DNA of 62,088 bases. Source: Candidatus Kuenenia stuttgartensis (lineage in GTDB: Bacteria > Planctomycetota > Planctomycetia > Gemmatales > Gemmataceae). A program made the translations under genes and the position numbers. Location: contig CAMDHK010000004.1 of NCBI GenBank assembly GCA_945897965.1, forward strand, positions 1 to 62,088. Reading direction: 5' to 3'. Every line of letters begins with the position of its first letter. The stretch's first letter is position 1. Positions 53,450 through 61,700 of this stretch are shown here, one piece after another. Below the pieces are notes generated by a model, which did no database searches, was not told the origin of the DNA, and saw nothing but the letters and a program-made list of their open reading frames with translations.

Positions 53450-54496
53450 TCAGGGGGCCGCACCTAATGGGCCTGTAGTTTTCTTGGCACCCTCTAATGG
53501 TATTAATTCTATGGTTCTTTCCCTTGCAAACTCTTCCAGCAATAAAAATTCGCGCGGAAGATGCAATTTAACAGACTCCACATTCAACCCTGGGGTACCT
53601 GGCCTAGCGGTAAGATCGATATAAGCAAGGATCTTAGGAAGATCACTTAAAACCGGGCCTTGTATTTTAATATCTAATTTCGCAGACCTTTCATCAGTAA
53701 ACCTTGGCTTAAATGCAAAATTAGAAGGGCAAAGAAAACGAATCGAAACATCAGAAAGATCGTAAGTCTTTTTTGGTTCTGGAACGGATCTAATCAAAAC
53801 TTTCGCAGGTAAAACCTTCACGGGCTTTCCTTCAAGTTCCTCCACCACAGAAACACGAACAGACTGAGAAACATTGTTTTGAAAACCCATCGGGCTAAAG
53901 GGGATAGCAGTAAAATGCGTGGGCATACTTTTTGTGCGTTCTAATATTTCAATAGGCCCCTTAACCAATACGGATGCAGGTTCGATTAGAATCTGGTTTA
54001 ACACCGAACCTTCCATCCCACTCTCTAATCGAACAGGGATTAACTTTTCCCCCACCCGGTACACTGTAACTGGAATTTTGTTTTTACCATCAACCAGCCT
54101 TGCCCGTACCCCTTGAGGAACCGGGATATCACTTTCCGATATCACAACATTATCGCCAAACTTGTATTCCCCCAAACGCTCTTCCGTAACACTGTATTCA
54201 ATTTTGGAAACGCATTCATCATGTTCAAGGGACCGTTGAAACTCGCGAATTTTCAATGGTGATCCCGAAAAAGAAACTCGAACTTTCATATTTGAAACAA
54301 CATCAAGCATAAAATGATCTTGCTGCAAAGAATTAAGTGTAACCACAACAGGTATGGTCACATTATCGATAATTTCCTGATCGCGATTGCTGCCATAAAG
54401 CCACGCCATCAGTGCCAAAGCAAATGCCACTGCAAGCGAGCTAAACCGATCAACCCATTTAAACTTCAGCCAATTCGAGAGAATTTTATAATCCAC
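53450..54496 (-). CDS. YbbR-domain protein (CdaR-type regulator of CdaA)
   Basis: A 348-residue protein with one N-terminal membrane helix (about 14-30, SLAVAFALALMAWLYG) and an extracytoplasmic part made of YbbR-type beta repeats, the first from IIDNVTIPVVV, later ones with VPVRLE-like and VLVKGPIEIL strands. In Firmicutes CdaR binds and modulates the membrane cyclase CdaA; adjacency here, 21 bp after cdaA, supports the same role. The start is GTG at 54496 with GAGG about nine bases upstream. The C-terminal tail is short and Pro/Gly-rich. Confidence 0.88.
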   Translation of the reverse strand: MDYKILSNWLKFKWVDRFSSLAVAFALALMAWLYGSNRDQEIIDNVTIPVVVTLNSLQQDHFMLDVVSNMKVRVSFSGSPLKIREFQRSLEHDECVSKIEYSVTEERLGEYKFGDNVVISESDIPVPQGVRARLVDGKNKIPVTVYRVGEKLIPVRLESGMEGSVLNQILIEPASVLVKGPIEILERTKSMPTHFTAIPFSPMGFQNNVSQSVRVSVVEELEGKPVKVLPAKVLIRSVPEPKKTYDLSDVSIRFLCPSNFAFKPRFTDERSAKLDIKIQGPVLSDLPKILAYIDLTARPGTPGLNVESVKLHLPREFLLLEEFARERTIELIPLEGAKKTTGPLGAAP

Positions 54497-54517
54497 CTTA
54501 ATGTACCTCGCAACTGA

Positions 54518-55363
54518 TCAAGCTACTCTATCTGCTTCTTGATTTTTGTTTGCATTTTGTTTGATTTCTCGAACATGTGCAGTATTAGATTCAAGAAGTT
54601 CAGCCAACCTTCGAGAGAGATTTTCTCTCGGAACTACTTCTAACTGCCCTGCCGAAGCCAAAGTAATCCTGCCCGTTTCTTCACTAACAACAAGCAAAAT
54701 TGCATCTGTTTCTTCGCTAGTCCCCAGAGCAGCCCTATGTCTCATACCATGCAGATTTTTAGAACTCACTTCGACGGGAGATAATGGCAACTGACATCCA
54801 GCAGCTACAATTCGGCCATTACTTACAATCATGGCACCATCATGCAGCGGGCTTTGTTTTTGAAAAATAGCACGGATTAAAAGGGGAGAAACTTCAGCAT
54901 CAACCCGAGTTCCTGTTTCAACATAAACCGTAAGAGGTATTTCCCTCTCGATGGCAATCAATGCGCCTACAAATTGCCCCGCAAGAACTTCTGCAGCATC
55001 TGAAAGTTTATCAACAACGGGGCGTTTACTAGAAGAGGTGATGGCATACAAAACGCCGTATTTCCCCAACCACATCAAGCCCCTCCTTAATTCGGGCTGG
55101 AAAATAACAAGCAAGGCAAGGAGCATGGTAGCTAATAGATAATCAAGAATTCTGCCAACAACAGTTAGATTGAAGATACTGACAAGAATTTGGGCAGATA
55201 GAAAAATGCCAACCACAACCAACCCAAAGGCACGCACAACCCCCATGCCTCGACTTCGCCCTAGGAATTGGAGCAGGAAGAAAATGGCAACAGCAAGGAT
55301 TGCAATTTGCACAATCGCCCTTGCATCAAGCATTTCCCAAGTGTGAAGGATTCTTTCATACAA
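54518..55363 (-). CDS. cdaA: Diadenylate cyclase CdaA (cyclic di-AMP synthase)
   Basis: Makes c-di-AMP from two ATP. The 281 residues have three membrane helices (about 17-35, 41-60, 72-90) and a DAC domain (about 105-240) with the catalytic DGA (175-177, LHDGAMIV) and RHR (208-210, GMRHRAALG) motifs. c-di-AMP controls potassium, osmotic and wall balance. The start is TTG at 55363, supported by GGAGAG about nine bases upstream; an ATG ten codons later lies too near the first helix. It lies between folP and ybbR, an arrangement known from other phyla (with glmM missing here). Confidence 0.95.
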   Translation of the reverse strand: MYERILHTWEMLDARAIVQIAILAVAIFFLLQFLGRSRGMGVVRAFGLVVVGIFLSAQILVSIFNLTVVGRILDYLLATMLLALLVIFQPELRRGLMWLGKYGVLYAITSSSKRPVVDKLSDAAEVLAGQFVGALIAIEREIPLTVYVETGTRVDAEVSPLLIRAIFQKQSPLHDGAMIVSNGRIVAAGCQLPLSPVEVSSKNLHGMRHRAALGTSEETDAILLVVSEETGRITLASAGQLEVVPRENLSRRLAELLESNTAHVREIKQNANKNQEADRVA

Positions 55364-55389
55364 AATAAAGGCTCTCCAGCGCTAAACAA

Positions 55390-56250
55390 TTAAAGTATGG
55401 GATTTTGTTTCATAGTAAAAGATTGTAACGCTTTAATGGTTGTCACGAGGTCTCTCGCTTGAATAACATCATGCACCCTAAAAATCTGTGCAGAATCATG
55501 CAATAAGGAATAAGACAAAACAGCTAGTGTTCCTGCAAGCCTTTCCTCCATTTTTCTTCCTAATAAAGTCTGCAGGAACTTTTTACGAGAAACTCCAAGG
55601 CAAATAGGTAATCCTATTTTTTTCAAAGAAGTAAACCCGGTAATCAGTTCAAGATTATGATCATAAGTTTTTCCAAACCCTATACCCGGATCAATGCTTA
55701 CCGACAAAGGATCAACACCAGCCATAACCATTATCTGATACCGCTGGCTCAAAAAGCTTGAAACCTCAGAGACAACGTCATCATAGAAAGGATTTTGCTG
55801 CATATTTGCGGGGGTTCCTTTAATATGCATTATAACCCAGCTACAAGTTTTCTTAGCTGCTAACTCCAACATTGCAGGATCAAAAGTAAGGGCACTAATA
55901 TCGTTAATTATATGGGCGCCGAGATCTATCGCTGCCTCTGCAACTTGACTTTTGGTAGTATCAACTGAAATACAGGAAGTGAGCCTTCCTGCCAACTTTT
56001 CAATTACAGGAAGAACTCTTGCTTTTTCATCATCAAGGGAAACAGGAAGAGCTCCAGGCCTAGTGGATTCCCCACCAATATCGATTATATCTGCGCCCTG
56101 ATCTTCCATTCGTAAAGCATGATCAACGGCAGAATCAATGGAAAAATGTGCCCCACCATCGGAAAAGCTATCTGGCGTAACATTAAGAATGCCCATGACT
56201 AATGGGCGTTCTGTAAGATTGAATAATTTGTCTTTAACTTTCCAAAACAT
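55390..56250 (-). CDS. folP: Dihydropteroate synthase (FolP)
   Basis: Joins dihydropterin pyrophosphate and p-aminobenzoate in folate synthesis. The 286 residues have the canonical motifs VMGILNVTPDSFSDGG (18-33), DIGGESTRPGA, SVDTTKSQVAEAA, INDISALTFD and SIDPGIGFGKTYDHN. GGAG precedes the ATG. It is 12 bp after lptE and 26 bp before cdaA. It is clearly distinct from the DHPS-related protein at 4799-6193. Confidence 0.96.
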   Translation of the reverse strand: MFWKVKDKLFNLTERPLVMGILNVTPDSFSDGGAHFSIDSAVDHALRMEDQGADIIDIGGESTRPGALPVSLDDEKARVLPVIEKLAGRLTSCISVDTTKSQVAEAAIDLGAHIINDISALTFDPAMLELAAKKTCSWVIMHIKGTPANMQQNPFYDDVVSEVSSFLSQRYQIMVMAGVDPLSVSIDPGIGFGKTYDHNLELITGFTSLKKIGLPICLGVSRKKFLQTLLGRKMEERLAGTLAVLSYSLLHDSAQIFRVHDVIQARDLVTTIKALQSFTMKQNPIL

Positions 56251-56262
56251 TCGAAGACTCCA

Positions 56263-56916
56263 TTACCAAGGAACCTCCATCATAGCGACAATTTGCGTCG
56301 CAAGAACATCAACATTGGTTTTTCTTGCAGAGGTAATGGATTGCCCCAACTCAGGAATAAAACTAGTGAGGGAAGTTACAAGCACAGGAGTTGTATCAGG
56401 CTGAACATTAGGATCGCCGCCTAGTGCCACTGGGGTACCCTTATTTGCATCCGCTCTGGGCCGGGAAAGAATATCCCCCGTACGCAAGTCTTTCCAAATA
56501 ATTTGGACCGCAAGATTGGTTTCAGCTTCTCGAATTTCATTAAGCTGGTTGCGATTGATGATATTCTTGGAAAAATTGACAATACTTCCAGTTAATTCCG
56601 TATCTGCAGGAGCACTACCATTAACCACCTTATAAGGAGTTTTAGATTCGATTTCTCGAATGACCGCAAGCGTAAGCTCATTTTCTAAGCCCTGCCCTGC
56701 GCCGCCACCGGGCGTAAATGTACTATTCTTAAACAAAGGCACGCGAACAGTACGGATGTTTGAGTCAAAATTAGTTTTGGTGGTGTATCTGAGTATTTTC
56801 AAATGCCCATCTTGCATACACGCAGGGCAAACAAATCCAATCAAGCTGGCGAACAACACCATAAACAAAGATTTTGATTCACATACTGAATTCGGTTTTT
56901 TCATGGGTATCACCAT
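56263..56916 (-). CDS. lptE: LptE-family LPS-assembly lipoprotein
   Basis: A 217-residue protein with an N-terminal signal (about 16-33, Cys33 as a possible lipid site in PAC). The body follows LptE: IRTVRVPLFKNSTF, LENELTLAVIREIESKTPYKVV, ADTELTGSI and LAVQIIWKDLRTGDIL. LptE plugs LptD in the outer membrane for lipopolysaccharide export. The ATG at 56916 overlaps the stop of the preceding gene (TAATG); an ATG at 56904 is equally possible. It is flanked by the BamD-like gene and folP, so outer-membrane assembly genes are clustered. Confidence 0.75.
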   Translation of the reverse strand: MVIPMKKPNSVCESKSLFMVLFASLIGFVCPACMQDGHLKILRYTTKTNFDSNIRTVRVPLFKNSTFTPGGGAGQGLENELTLAVIREIESKTPYKVVNGSAPADTELTGSIVNFSKNIINRNQLNEIREAETNLAVQIIWKDLRTGDILSRPRADANKGTPVALGGDPNVQPDTTPVLVTSLTSFIPELGQSITSARKTNVDVLATQIVAMMEVPW

Positions 56917-58238
56917 TAATTCAGAGGTTTAGGCATAGGAACCGACTTAGGATCTTTGACGGGTTTGGCGTCAGGATGAGGCGGAAGTCCTTGCTGGGAT
57001 TGCACGGGTGCTGGGCCTTCTTCTATCGATCGATCAATCGCCTTTGGTGGCGGAGCAATTTCAGGAGCCAAAGGTACCTGCTCTATCGGTTGATCTGGTC
57101 CACCTGGGAGATAACCATGCTCTTTTTCGGCCTTGGTTTTTAACTCTGCCATCCGTTTATCAGATTCTTCTGCAAACTTGGTATTTGGGTATCGACGACG
57201 CACCAATTCGTAATAAAAATATGCGGAACCAGGGTGCCCAGTGCGTTTGTAAAACTCTGCCATCTTAAAATCTTTTTCAGCTTGCTGAAAAGTGATGCCT
57301 ACTAACTGTCGTGAAAGAAAATCTTTTTTCTTCTCTGCTAACACTGGAAAATTCTGCAAAGCTGAGTGCACCATTTGTCGTGCTTCAGCCACCTTACGAC
57401 CATCGTAATCAGAGCCACCGGTGCTCATATGTTTAGAAATAATAGCAAGTTCAACGGCTTGTGGAGCAAGCTCGCTATTTGAATGCCTCTCAACGAGTTG
57501 GGTAAAATAATGATCAGCCTCGCGATAATCTTCATTAAAGAATTTAACGCTACCAGCAAGAAAAAGAGCTTTATCAGCAAGCGGGCCGCTAATATCATTC
57601 CAACGAACTTGCTCTAATTTTTCGATCGCGCGACCTTCTCGATCGATCAAAGGCTTGGTCTTATCAAAGCTAAGGAACCTTGGAGTAACAAACCAACGCT
57701 TACCATCGCGATATTCTTTGGTTTCACGCATTTGTTCCCGGGTATCATCGAGCCAATAATTTGCAATATCATACATATGCTGAACAGCTTGTTCTCTAAA
57801 AGCAGTTCTTTCAAAGTTCTTTAGTAATTTAACATAGGTATCAGCAGCTTTGGGGTAATAGCCCTGTAAACGCAAACATTCCGCTTCATAATAAATACCT
57901 TCTTCAGCAGTAAGCGGATTTTTTTTATCATCTGCTAGCCTGTGAAATATTTTCTCCGCCTTGCTGTATTCTTTGTTTCTAAAAAGCTCCTTGGCACCCG
58001 CAAGTTTGCCTTCAGGGCTGGCAGGATCAACAGGTTTATCTAAAACCCCACCGTCCGCACCAAGTACAAAACTTTCTTTTGGGGGGGGAGGCGCACCAGG
58101 TAACCCAATCAAAGGCAACCCATCCGTTACGCAACCGGTGGAAGCTAGCATAAAGAAGCCCGGAAAAAGTAATCCAGCTAATTTGGACATAAACATGCTC
58201 TTAGAGGTTTCAACTTTTTCAAGTAAATTTAAATACAT
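56916..58238 (-). CDS. BamD-like TPR lipoprotein
   Basis: A 440-residue protein. A signal region (about 15-33) ends in a possible lipobox STGC, followed by a Pro-rich linker. Residues about 75-170 and 235-350 are TPR-like (GAKELFRNKEYSKAEKIFHRL, YYEAECLRLQGYYPKAADTY, AEFYKRTGHPGSAYFYYELV), as in BamD/YfiO of the outer-membrane beta-barrel machine; the end is a Pro-rich tail. It is longer than E. coli BamD (about 245). The start is ATG 58238, where GGAGG is found and which overlaps recO by 10 bp; ATG 58196 or 58190 would give a more standard signal peptide. Confidence 0.75.
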   Translation of the reverse strand: MYLNLLEKVETSKSMFMSKLAGLLFPGFFMLASTGCVTDGLPLIGLPGAPPPPKESFVLGADGGVLDKPVDPASPEGKLAGAKELFRNKEYSKAEKIFHRLADDKKNPLTAEEGIYYEAECLRLQGYYPKAADTYVKLLKNFERTAFREQAVQHMYDIANYWLDDTREQMRETKEYRDGKRWFVTPRFLSFDKTKPLIDREGRAIEKLEQVRWNDISGPLADKALFLAGSVKFFNEDYREADHYFTQLVERHSNSELAPQAVELAIISKHMSTGGSDYDGRKVAEARQMVHSALQNFPVLAEKKKDFLSRQLVGITFQQAEKDFKMAEFYKRTGHPGSAYFYYELVRRRYPNTKFAEESDKRMAELKTKAEKEHGYLPGGPDQPIEQVPLAPEIAPPPKAIDRSIEEGPAPVQSQQGLPPHPDAKPVKDPKSVPMPKPLN

Positions 58239-59014
58239 CCTGCCTCCAGGTAGGTTAGCAGCTTCGGCCTTCGGCCCATTAAGTAAGTGATGTAGCGGCC
58301 GAAAATCTTCCTGAGTTCTTTTCGTATTTGCAAGGGAATGATTTTCAGGTTTTCCATCGAAACACCTTCCAAAGAAATAAGAACCTGCAAGCTTTCGCTT
58401 GAGATTTTGAATGAAGTCCTGTCTGCAAGCGAACAAGTTCGACATTTTACGCCGCCTCCAGCAGGACTAAAAACATTTTGAAATTCATCAACTTCTCCAG
58501 AACAGCCCGTACACATTTTTAACTCAGGGCGGAAGCCCAATTCTAGAAGTAAAATAAATTCAAATCGAAAAAGTACCGCAGCTATTCGCCCTTGTCTTTC
58601 TTCCCGCCCTGCACAAACTTTCCCATCCCCCAAGTCGCTCCAAGTAGTCAGGGCAAGCAAGGCCTGCTCAAAAATTACAGGGTTGGGGTCATAATCCTCA
58701 GTCCACTCAGATAACAACTCCGCAAGGTAATAAGAAGCATGCAAAGCATTTAGATCTTTTCTTAATCCTGAAAACCCATGCAAAACCTGGGCCTCTGTTA
58801 GTAGATCTAACGAACCAGAAGTTTTTCGGAGGAGAACAATACTGCAGTGGGTTAGTAAATCGAGCGCATTCTCAAAGGAAGACTTCAGCCTTCTTCCACC
58901 TTTAGCCAAAGCCCTTACTTTTCCAAACTTTTTTGTCCACAATGTCGAAATGCGACTGGTTTCACTCCAATCGACTGTTCGTAAAACCAAAGATTCCGTC
59001 TTTTCGAGAGACAA
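58229..59014 (-). CDS. recO: DNA repair protein RecO
   Basis: Loads RecA on SSB-coated DNA in the RecFOR pathway. The 261 residues have the N-terminal OB fold (ESLVLRTVDWSETSRISTL, GKVRALAKGGRR), a helical middle with ASYYLAELL and LLLELGFRPEL, and a four-Cys zinc site CTGC/CRTC (about 178-204). The start is TTG at 59014 with GAGGT four bases upstream; the nearby ATG is in another frame. Its stop region overlaps the start of the BamD-like gene. Confidence 0.92.
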   Translation of the reverse strand: MSLEKTESLVLRTVDWSETSRISTLWTKKFGKVRALAKGGRRLKSSFENALDLLTHCSIVLLRKTSGSLDLLTEAQVLHGFSGLRKDLNALHASYYLAELLSEWTEDYDPNPVIFEQALLALTTWSDLGDGKVCAGREERQGRIAAVLFRFEFILLLELGFRPELKMCTGCSGEVDEFQNVFSPAGGGVKCRTCSLADRTSFKISSESLQVLISLEGVSMENLKIIPLQIRKELRKIFGRYITYLMGRRPKLLTYLEAGCI

Positions 59015-59028
59015 AAAGACCTCATCAA

Positions 59029-59472
59029 TTATTGTAATGGTGCAATATCAGGCAAACCCAGCCAAGAAAGATAGAACCTCTCTCGCTTACGCATTTTTTT
59101 TCTTGAGGCAGGATCCATATCATCGAACCCGCACAAGTGAAGCAATCCATGAATCAAATAAAGAGTCAACTCATGCTCAAGAAGATGTCTGGCATTTTTC
59201 GCATGCCTTCGGGCAACTCCAACACCAATAAGGATCTCCCCCGTCAATTTGTTTTTCTCTTCATCTAGGGGAAAAGTAATCACATCAGTTGGCTCATCGT
59301 GATCCAAAAATTTCTTGTTGGCAGCGTGAATTTCTTTATCATCGAGCAAAGCAACACTTATCAAAGCTTTTTTAATTCCTTCTTTTGAAAGAACCGCTTT
59401 ACTTAACTCAACAATTTTTTTGTTTGTGAAAACAGATGTTTTCACCTGCCTGGCGACAACAATCTCCAGCAT
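59029..59472 (-). CDS. ybeY: Endoribonuclease YbeY with altered metal ligand
   Basis: Zinc-dependent endonuclease needed for 16S rRNA 3'-end maturation and ribosome quality control. The 147 residues show LDDKEIHAANKKFLDHDEPTDVITFPLD and LIHGLLHLCGFDD. Two zinc His are kept (His108, His112), but the third, six residues later, is Asp118 instead of His. Length is usual. GGGG precedes the ATG. It lies between parA and recO with gaps of 40 and 14 bp. Confidence 0.92.
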   Translation of the reverse strand: MLEIVVARQVKTSVFTNKKIVELSKAVLSKEGIKKALISVALLDDKEIHAANKKFLDHDEPTDVITFPLDEEKNKLTGEILIGVGVARRHAKNARHLLEHELTLYLIHGLLHLCGFDDMDPASRKKMRKRERFYLSWLGLPDIAPLQ

Positions 59473-59512
59473 AATTTCCCCAATGAAGGATCTGATTTTT
59501 AATTCTTTAGTA

Positions 59513-60379
59513 TCATACCAAGGATTTTTCTGCCTCGAGCCCTAACGAGATCTCACCCGTTCTTTCATTTACATGGCCCGTTGCAGAATAAAGGGAAACT
59601 TGCTTCATCTCAATTTCTTGCGCTAGTTTAAGGTAATCCTCGGCACCATTGCAGGAAGGGGCATACGAAAAAATCGATTTACCATAACTTGGGCACTCAG
59701 CAAGTTTGATATTACGCCTGATCTTGGTTTGAAATATCTTTGCATTAGCCCAAGGTACATTTTGCCCCTGACTCTTTTCAAGAAACTCATGCAAATCTGT
59801 TACGACTTCTTGGCCCAACTTTGTATTTGCTTCATACAAGGTAACAATCACACCCAGAACTTTTACTGCTGAATTCAATCTGCGAGCGACCAACCCTGTG
59901 GTTTCAAACAATTTCCCCAAGCCATGCAATGCGAAGTAATGAGGTTGTAATGGTATTAATATTTCATGAACGCAAGCAAGTGCGTTGAGGCTTAAAATCC
60001 CCAACGAAGGTGCACAATCAATCACAGTATAATCAAAGTCTTCACTATCATTATCTAGTGCATCGCGCAAAAGGAGCTCTCGGCCAACAACACCTGCCAG
60101 TTCGACCTCCGCAGCAGCAAGATTAATATCAGACGGAACAAGATAAAGGTTTTTATCAATTTGAAGGCGTGCTTGCTCAATAGGCTTGGATTGAACCAAG
60201 ACATCATAAATGGAAGTAACACCTAGGGAAACCCCCAGATGAGCACTAGCATGTGCTTGAGGATCAAGATCAATCAAGCAAACTTTTTTACCCATGCCGG
60301 CTAAAGCTGCAGCTAAATTTACCGCGGTGGTTGTTTTCCCCACTCCGCCCTTTTGGTTCAGTATCGCTATTTTGCGCAT
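59513..60379 (-). CDS. parA: ParA/Soj-family chromosome partitioning ATPase
   Basis: A 288-residue Walker-type ATPase: deviant Walker A KGGVGKTTTAVNLAAAL (about 10-26), CLIDLDPQAHASAHLG, VIDCAPSLG and a terminal basic helix region. It shifts chromosome origins by cycling on nonspecific DNA, with ParB as partner; no parB is seen here, so the protein may act alone or its partner lies outside. The start is ATG 60379, the first Met just before the P-loop; a longer frame to 60457 has no support. It heads the ten-gene minus-strand run. Confidence 0.93.
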   Translation of the reverse strand: MRKIAILNQKGGVGKTTTAVNLAAALAGMGKKVCLIDLDPQAHASAHLGVSLGVTSIYDVLVQSKPIEQARLQIDKNLYLVPSDINLAAAEVELAGVVGRELLLRDALDNDSEDFDYTVIDCAPSLGILSLNALACVHEILIPLQPHYFALHGLGKLFETTGLVARRLNSAVKVLGVIVTLYEANTKLGQEVVTDLHEFLEKSQGQNVPWANAKIFQTKIRRNIKLAECPSYGKSIFSYAPSCNGAEDYLKLAQEIEMKQVSLYSATGHVNERTGEISLGLEAEKSLV

Positions 60380-60656
60380 CTTTGACTCTGCTTTCTTAAA
60401 AACGATTCCCGTTAAGAGGGTGCCTATAACTACTCCTTTCATTTTTGAAAACCCCAAGCATGGTAAATAGGCTTGTCAAAACCATTACAATCGGCACATT
60501 TTAACAAATTAGATAAACTGGCATGTTTGTTTAAAGCGTTATAAAGATCAAATATGCCGATAACTTTAAATAGGTATTGGACTATGAACAATTTAACCGG
60601 TTACTTATACTCCGCCCGCTTAAGGGTCGGTTTTAAGTTCCTGAGGAGGGAGCCTC

Positions 60657-61661
60657 GTGGCGGCAGACCAGTCCACAGATCTGGTCGTAGAAACCTACAA
60701 GTTGACCAAGATCTACCAAAACAAACAGATAGCATTAAACGATGTGTGCCTTCGCATCGAACGGGGCACCGTACTTGGTTTACTTGGTTCCAACGGCGCA
60801 GGTAAAACCACTTTGCTCAGGCTAATCATTGGCTTGCATAGGCCAACTGCTGGTTGGGTTAATGTTTTTGATAAAAACATGACACCAAACTCTGCTCAAC
60901 TACGCAGAAAAATTGGCTACATCCCTACCAATCCTCAGTTTCCTAAGGGTATGACTCCAATAACTTATCTTGATTACATGGCGAGATTATTTGGTCTGCC
61001 TGAAGATGTTCGTAAACCCAGGCTTGCATCATTAATTCGTGCGGTGGATTTATTAGGGGCATCAGGCAATCCTATTTCCGGTTTTTCAAATGGCATGACC
61101 GCCAGGCTAGCTGTAGCTGCAAGCCTAATTAACGAACCAGACTTGCTAATCTGGGATGAACCAACCCATGGTCTAGATCCGGAAGCCCGACGAAGTATGC
61201 TGGAGTTGATCAAATCACTGAGTAAAGAAAAAACATTGATCGTTTCCTCGCACAACCTTAGCGACATTGATGAAGTTTGCGACCATGCTGCAGTATTAAG
61301 CCATGGGCAGCTCATTTTCTACGGATCTCTTCAAGACCTTAAAGGTAGGATGCGCAAAAACCATTACGAACTTGATCTCGAAGGAGATCAAAAATCCATC
61401 ACTAAAGCTGTGCAAACAATCAAAACTCTTAATGAATTTAAGACCGTTGCACTAAAGCAAAAAAAGCTGGAAATATATCTTAATGATGATGTGGTTGCAT
61501 CCACAGCATTGGCGAACCTTTTTATGACTTTGACCGATAGCAAAATAAATTTATTAAGCATCAAGAGTATAGGCCAGCAGACTGAAGAAGCATTCCTAGA
61601 CCTTGTGGAACAGGAAGAATCCCGTGGATTTGCAAGAATATACAAGCAGGATGCTGCCTGA
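60657..61661 (+). CDS. ABC transporter ATP-binding protein
   Basis: A 334-residue ABC ATPase: Walker A GSNGAGKTTLL (46-56), Q-loop region YIPTNPQFPKGMT, a signature read as GFSNGMTARLAV (normal LSGGQ is SNGM here), Walker B LLIWDEP, D-loop GLDPEA and H-loop VSSHN. The last about 100 residues form a small C-terminal domain as in multidrug or lipid ABC-2 exporters. The start is GTG at 60657 with GAGGAGGG six bases upstream. The permease starts 39 bp downstream, so this is an ABC-2 type exporter pair with unknown substrate. Confidence 0.94.
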   Translation: MAADQSTDLVVETYKLTKIYQNKQIALNDVCLRIERGTVLGLLGSNGAGKTTLLRLIIGLHRPTAGWVNVFDKNMTPNSAQLRRKIGYIPTNPQFPKGMTPITYLDYMARLFGLPEDVRKPRLASLIRAVDLLGASGNPISGFSNGMTARLAVAASLINEPDLLIWDEPTHGLDPEARRSMLELIKSLSKEKTLIVSSHNLSDIDEVCDHAAVLSHGQLIFYGSLQDLKGRMRKNHYELDLEGDQKSITKAVQTIKTLNEFKTVALKQKKLEIYLNDDVVASTALANLFMTLTDSKINLLSIKSIGQQTEEAFLDLVEQEESRGFARIYKQDAA

Positions 61662-61700
61662 TTCAGTTTAGCGTGAAAGTTCGAAAGAGAACATGAACCA

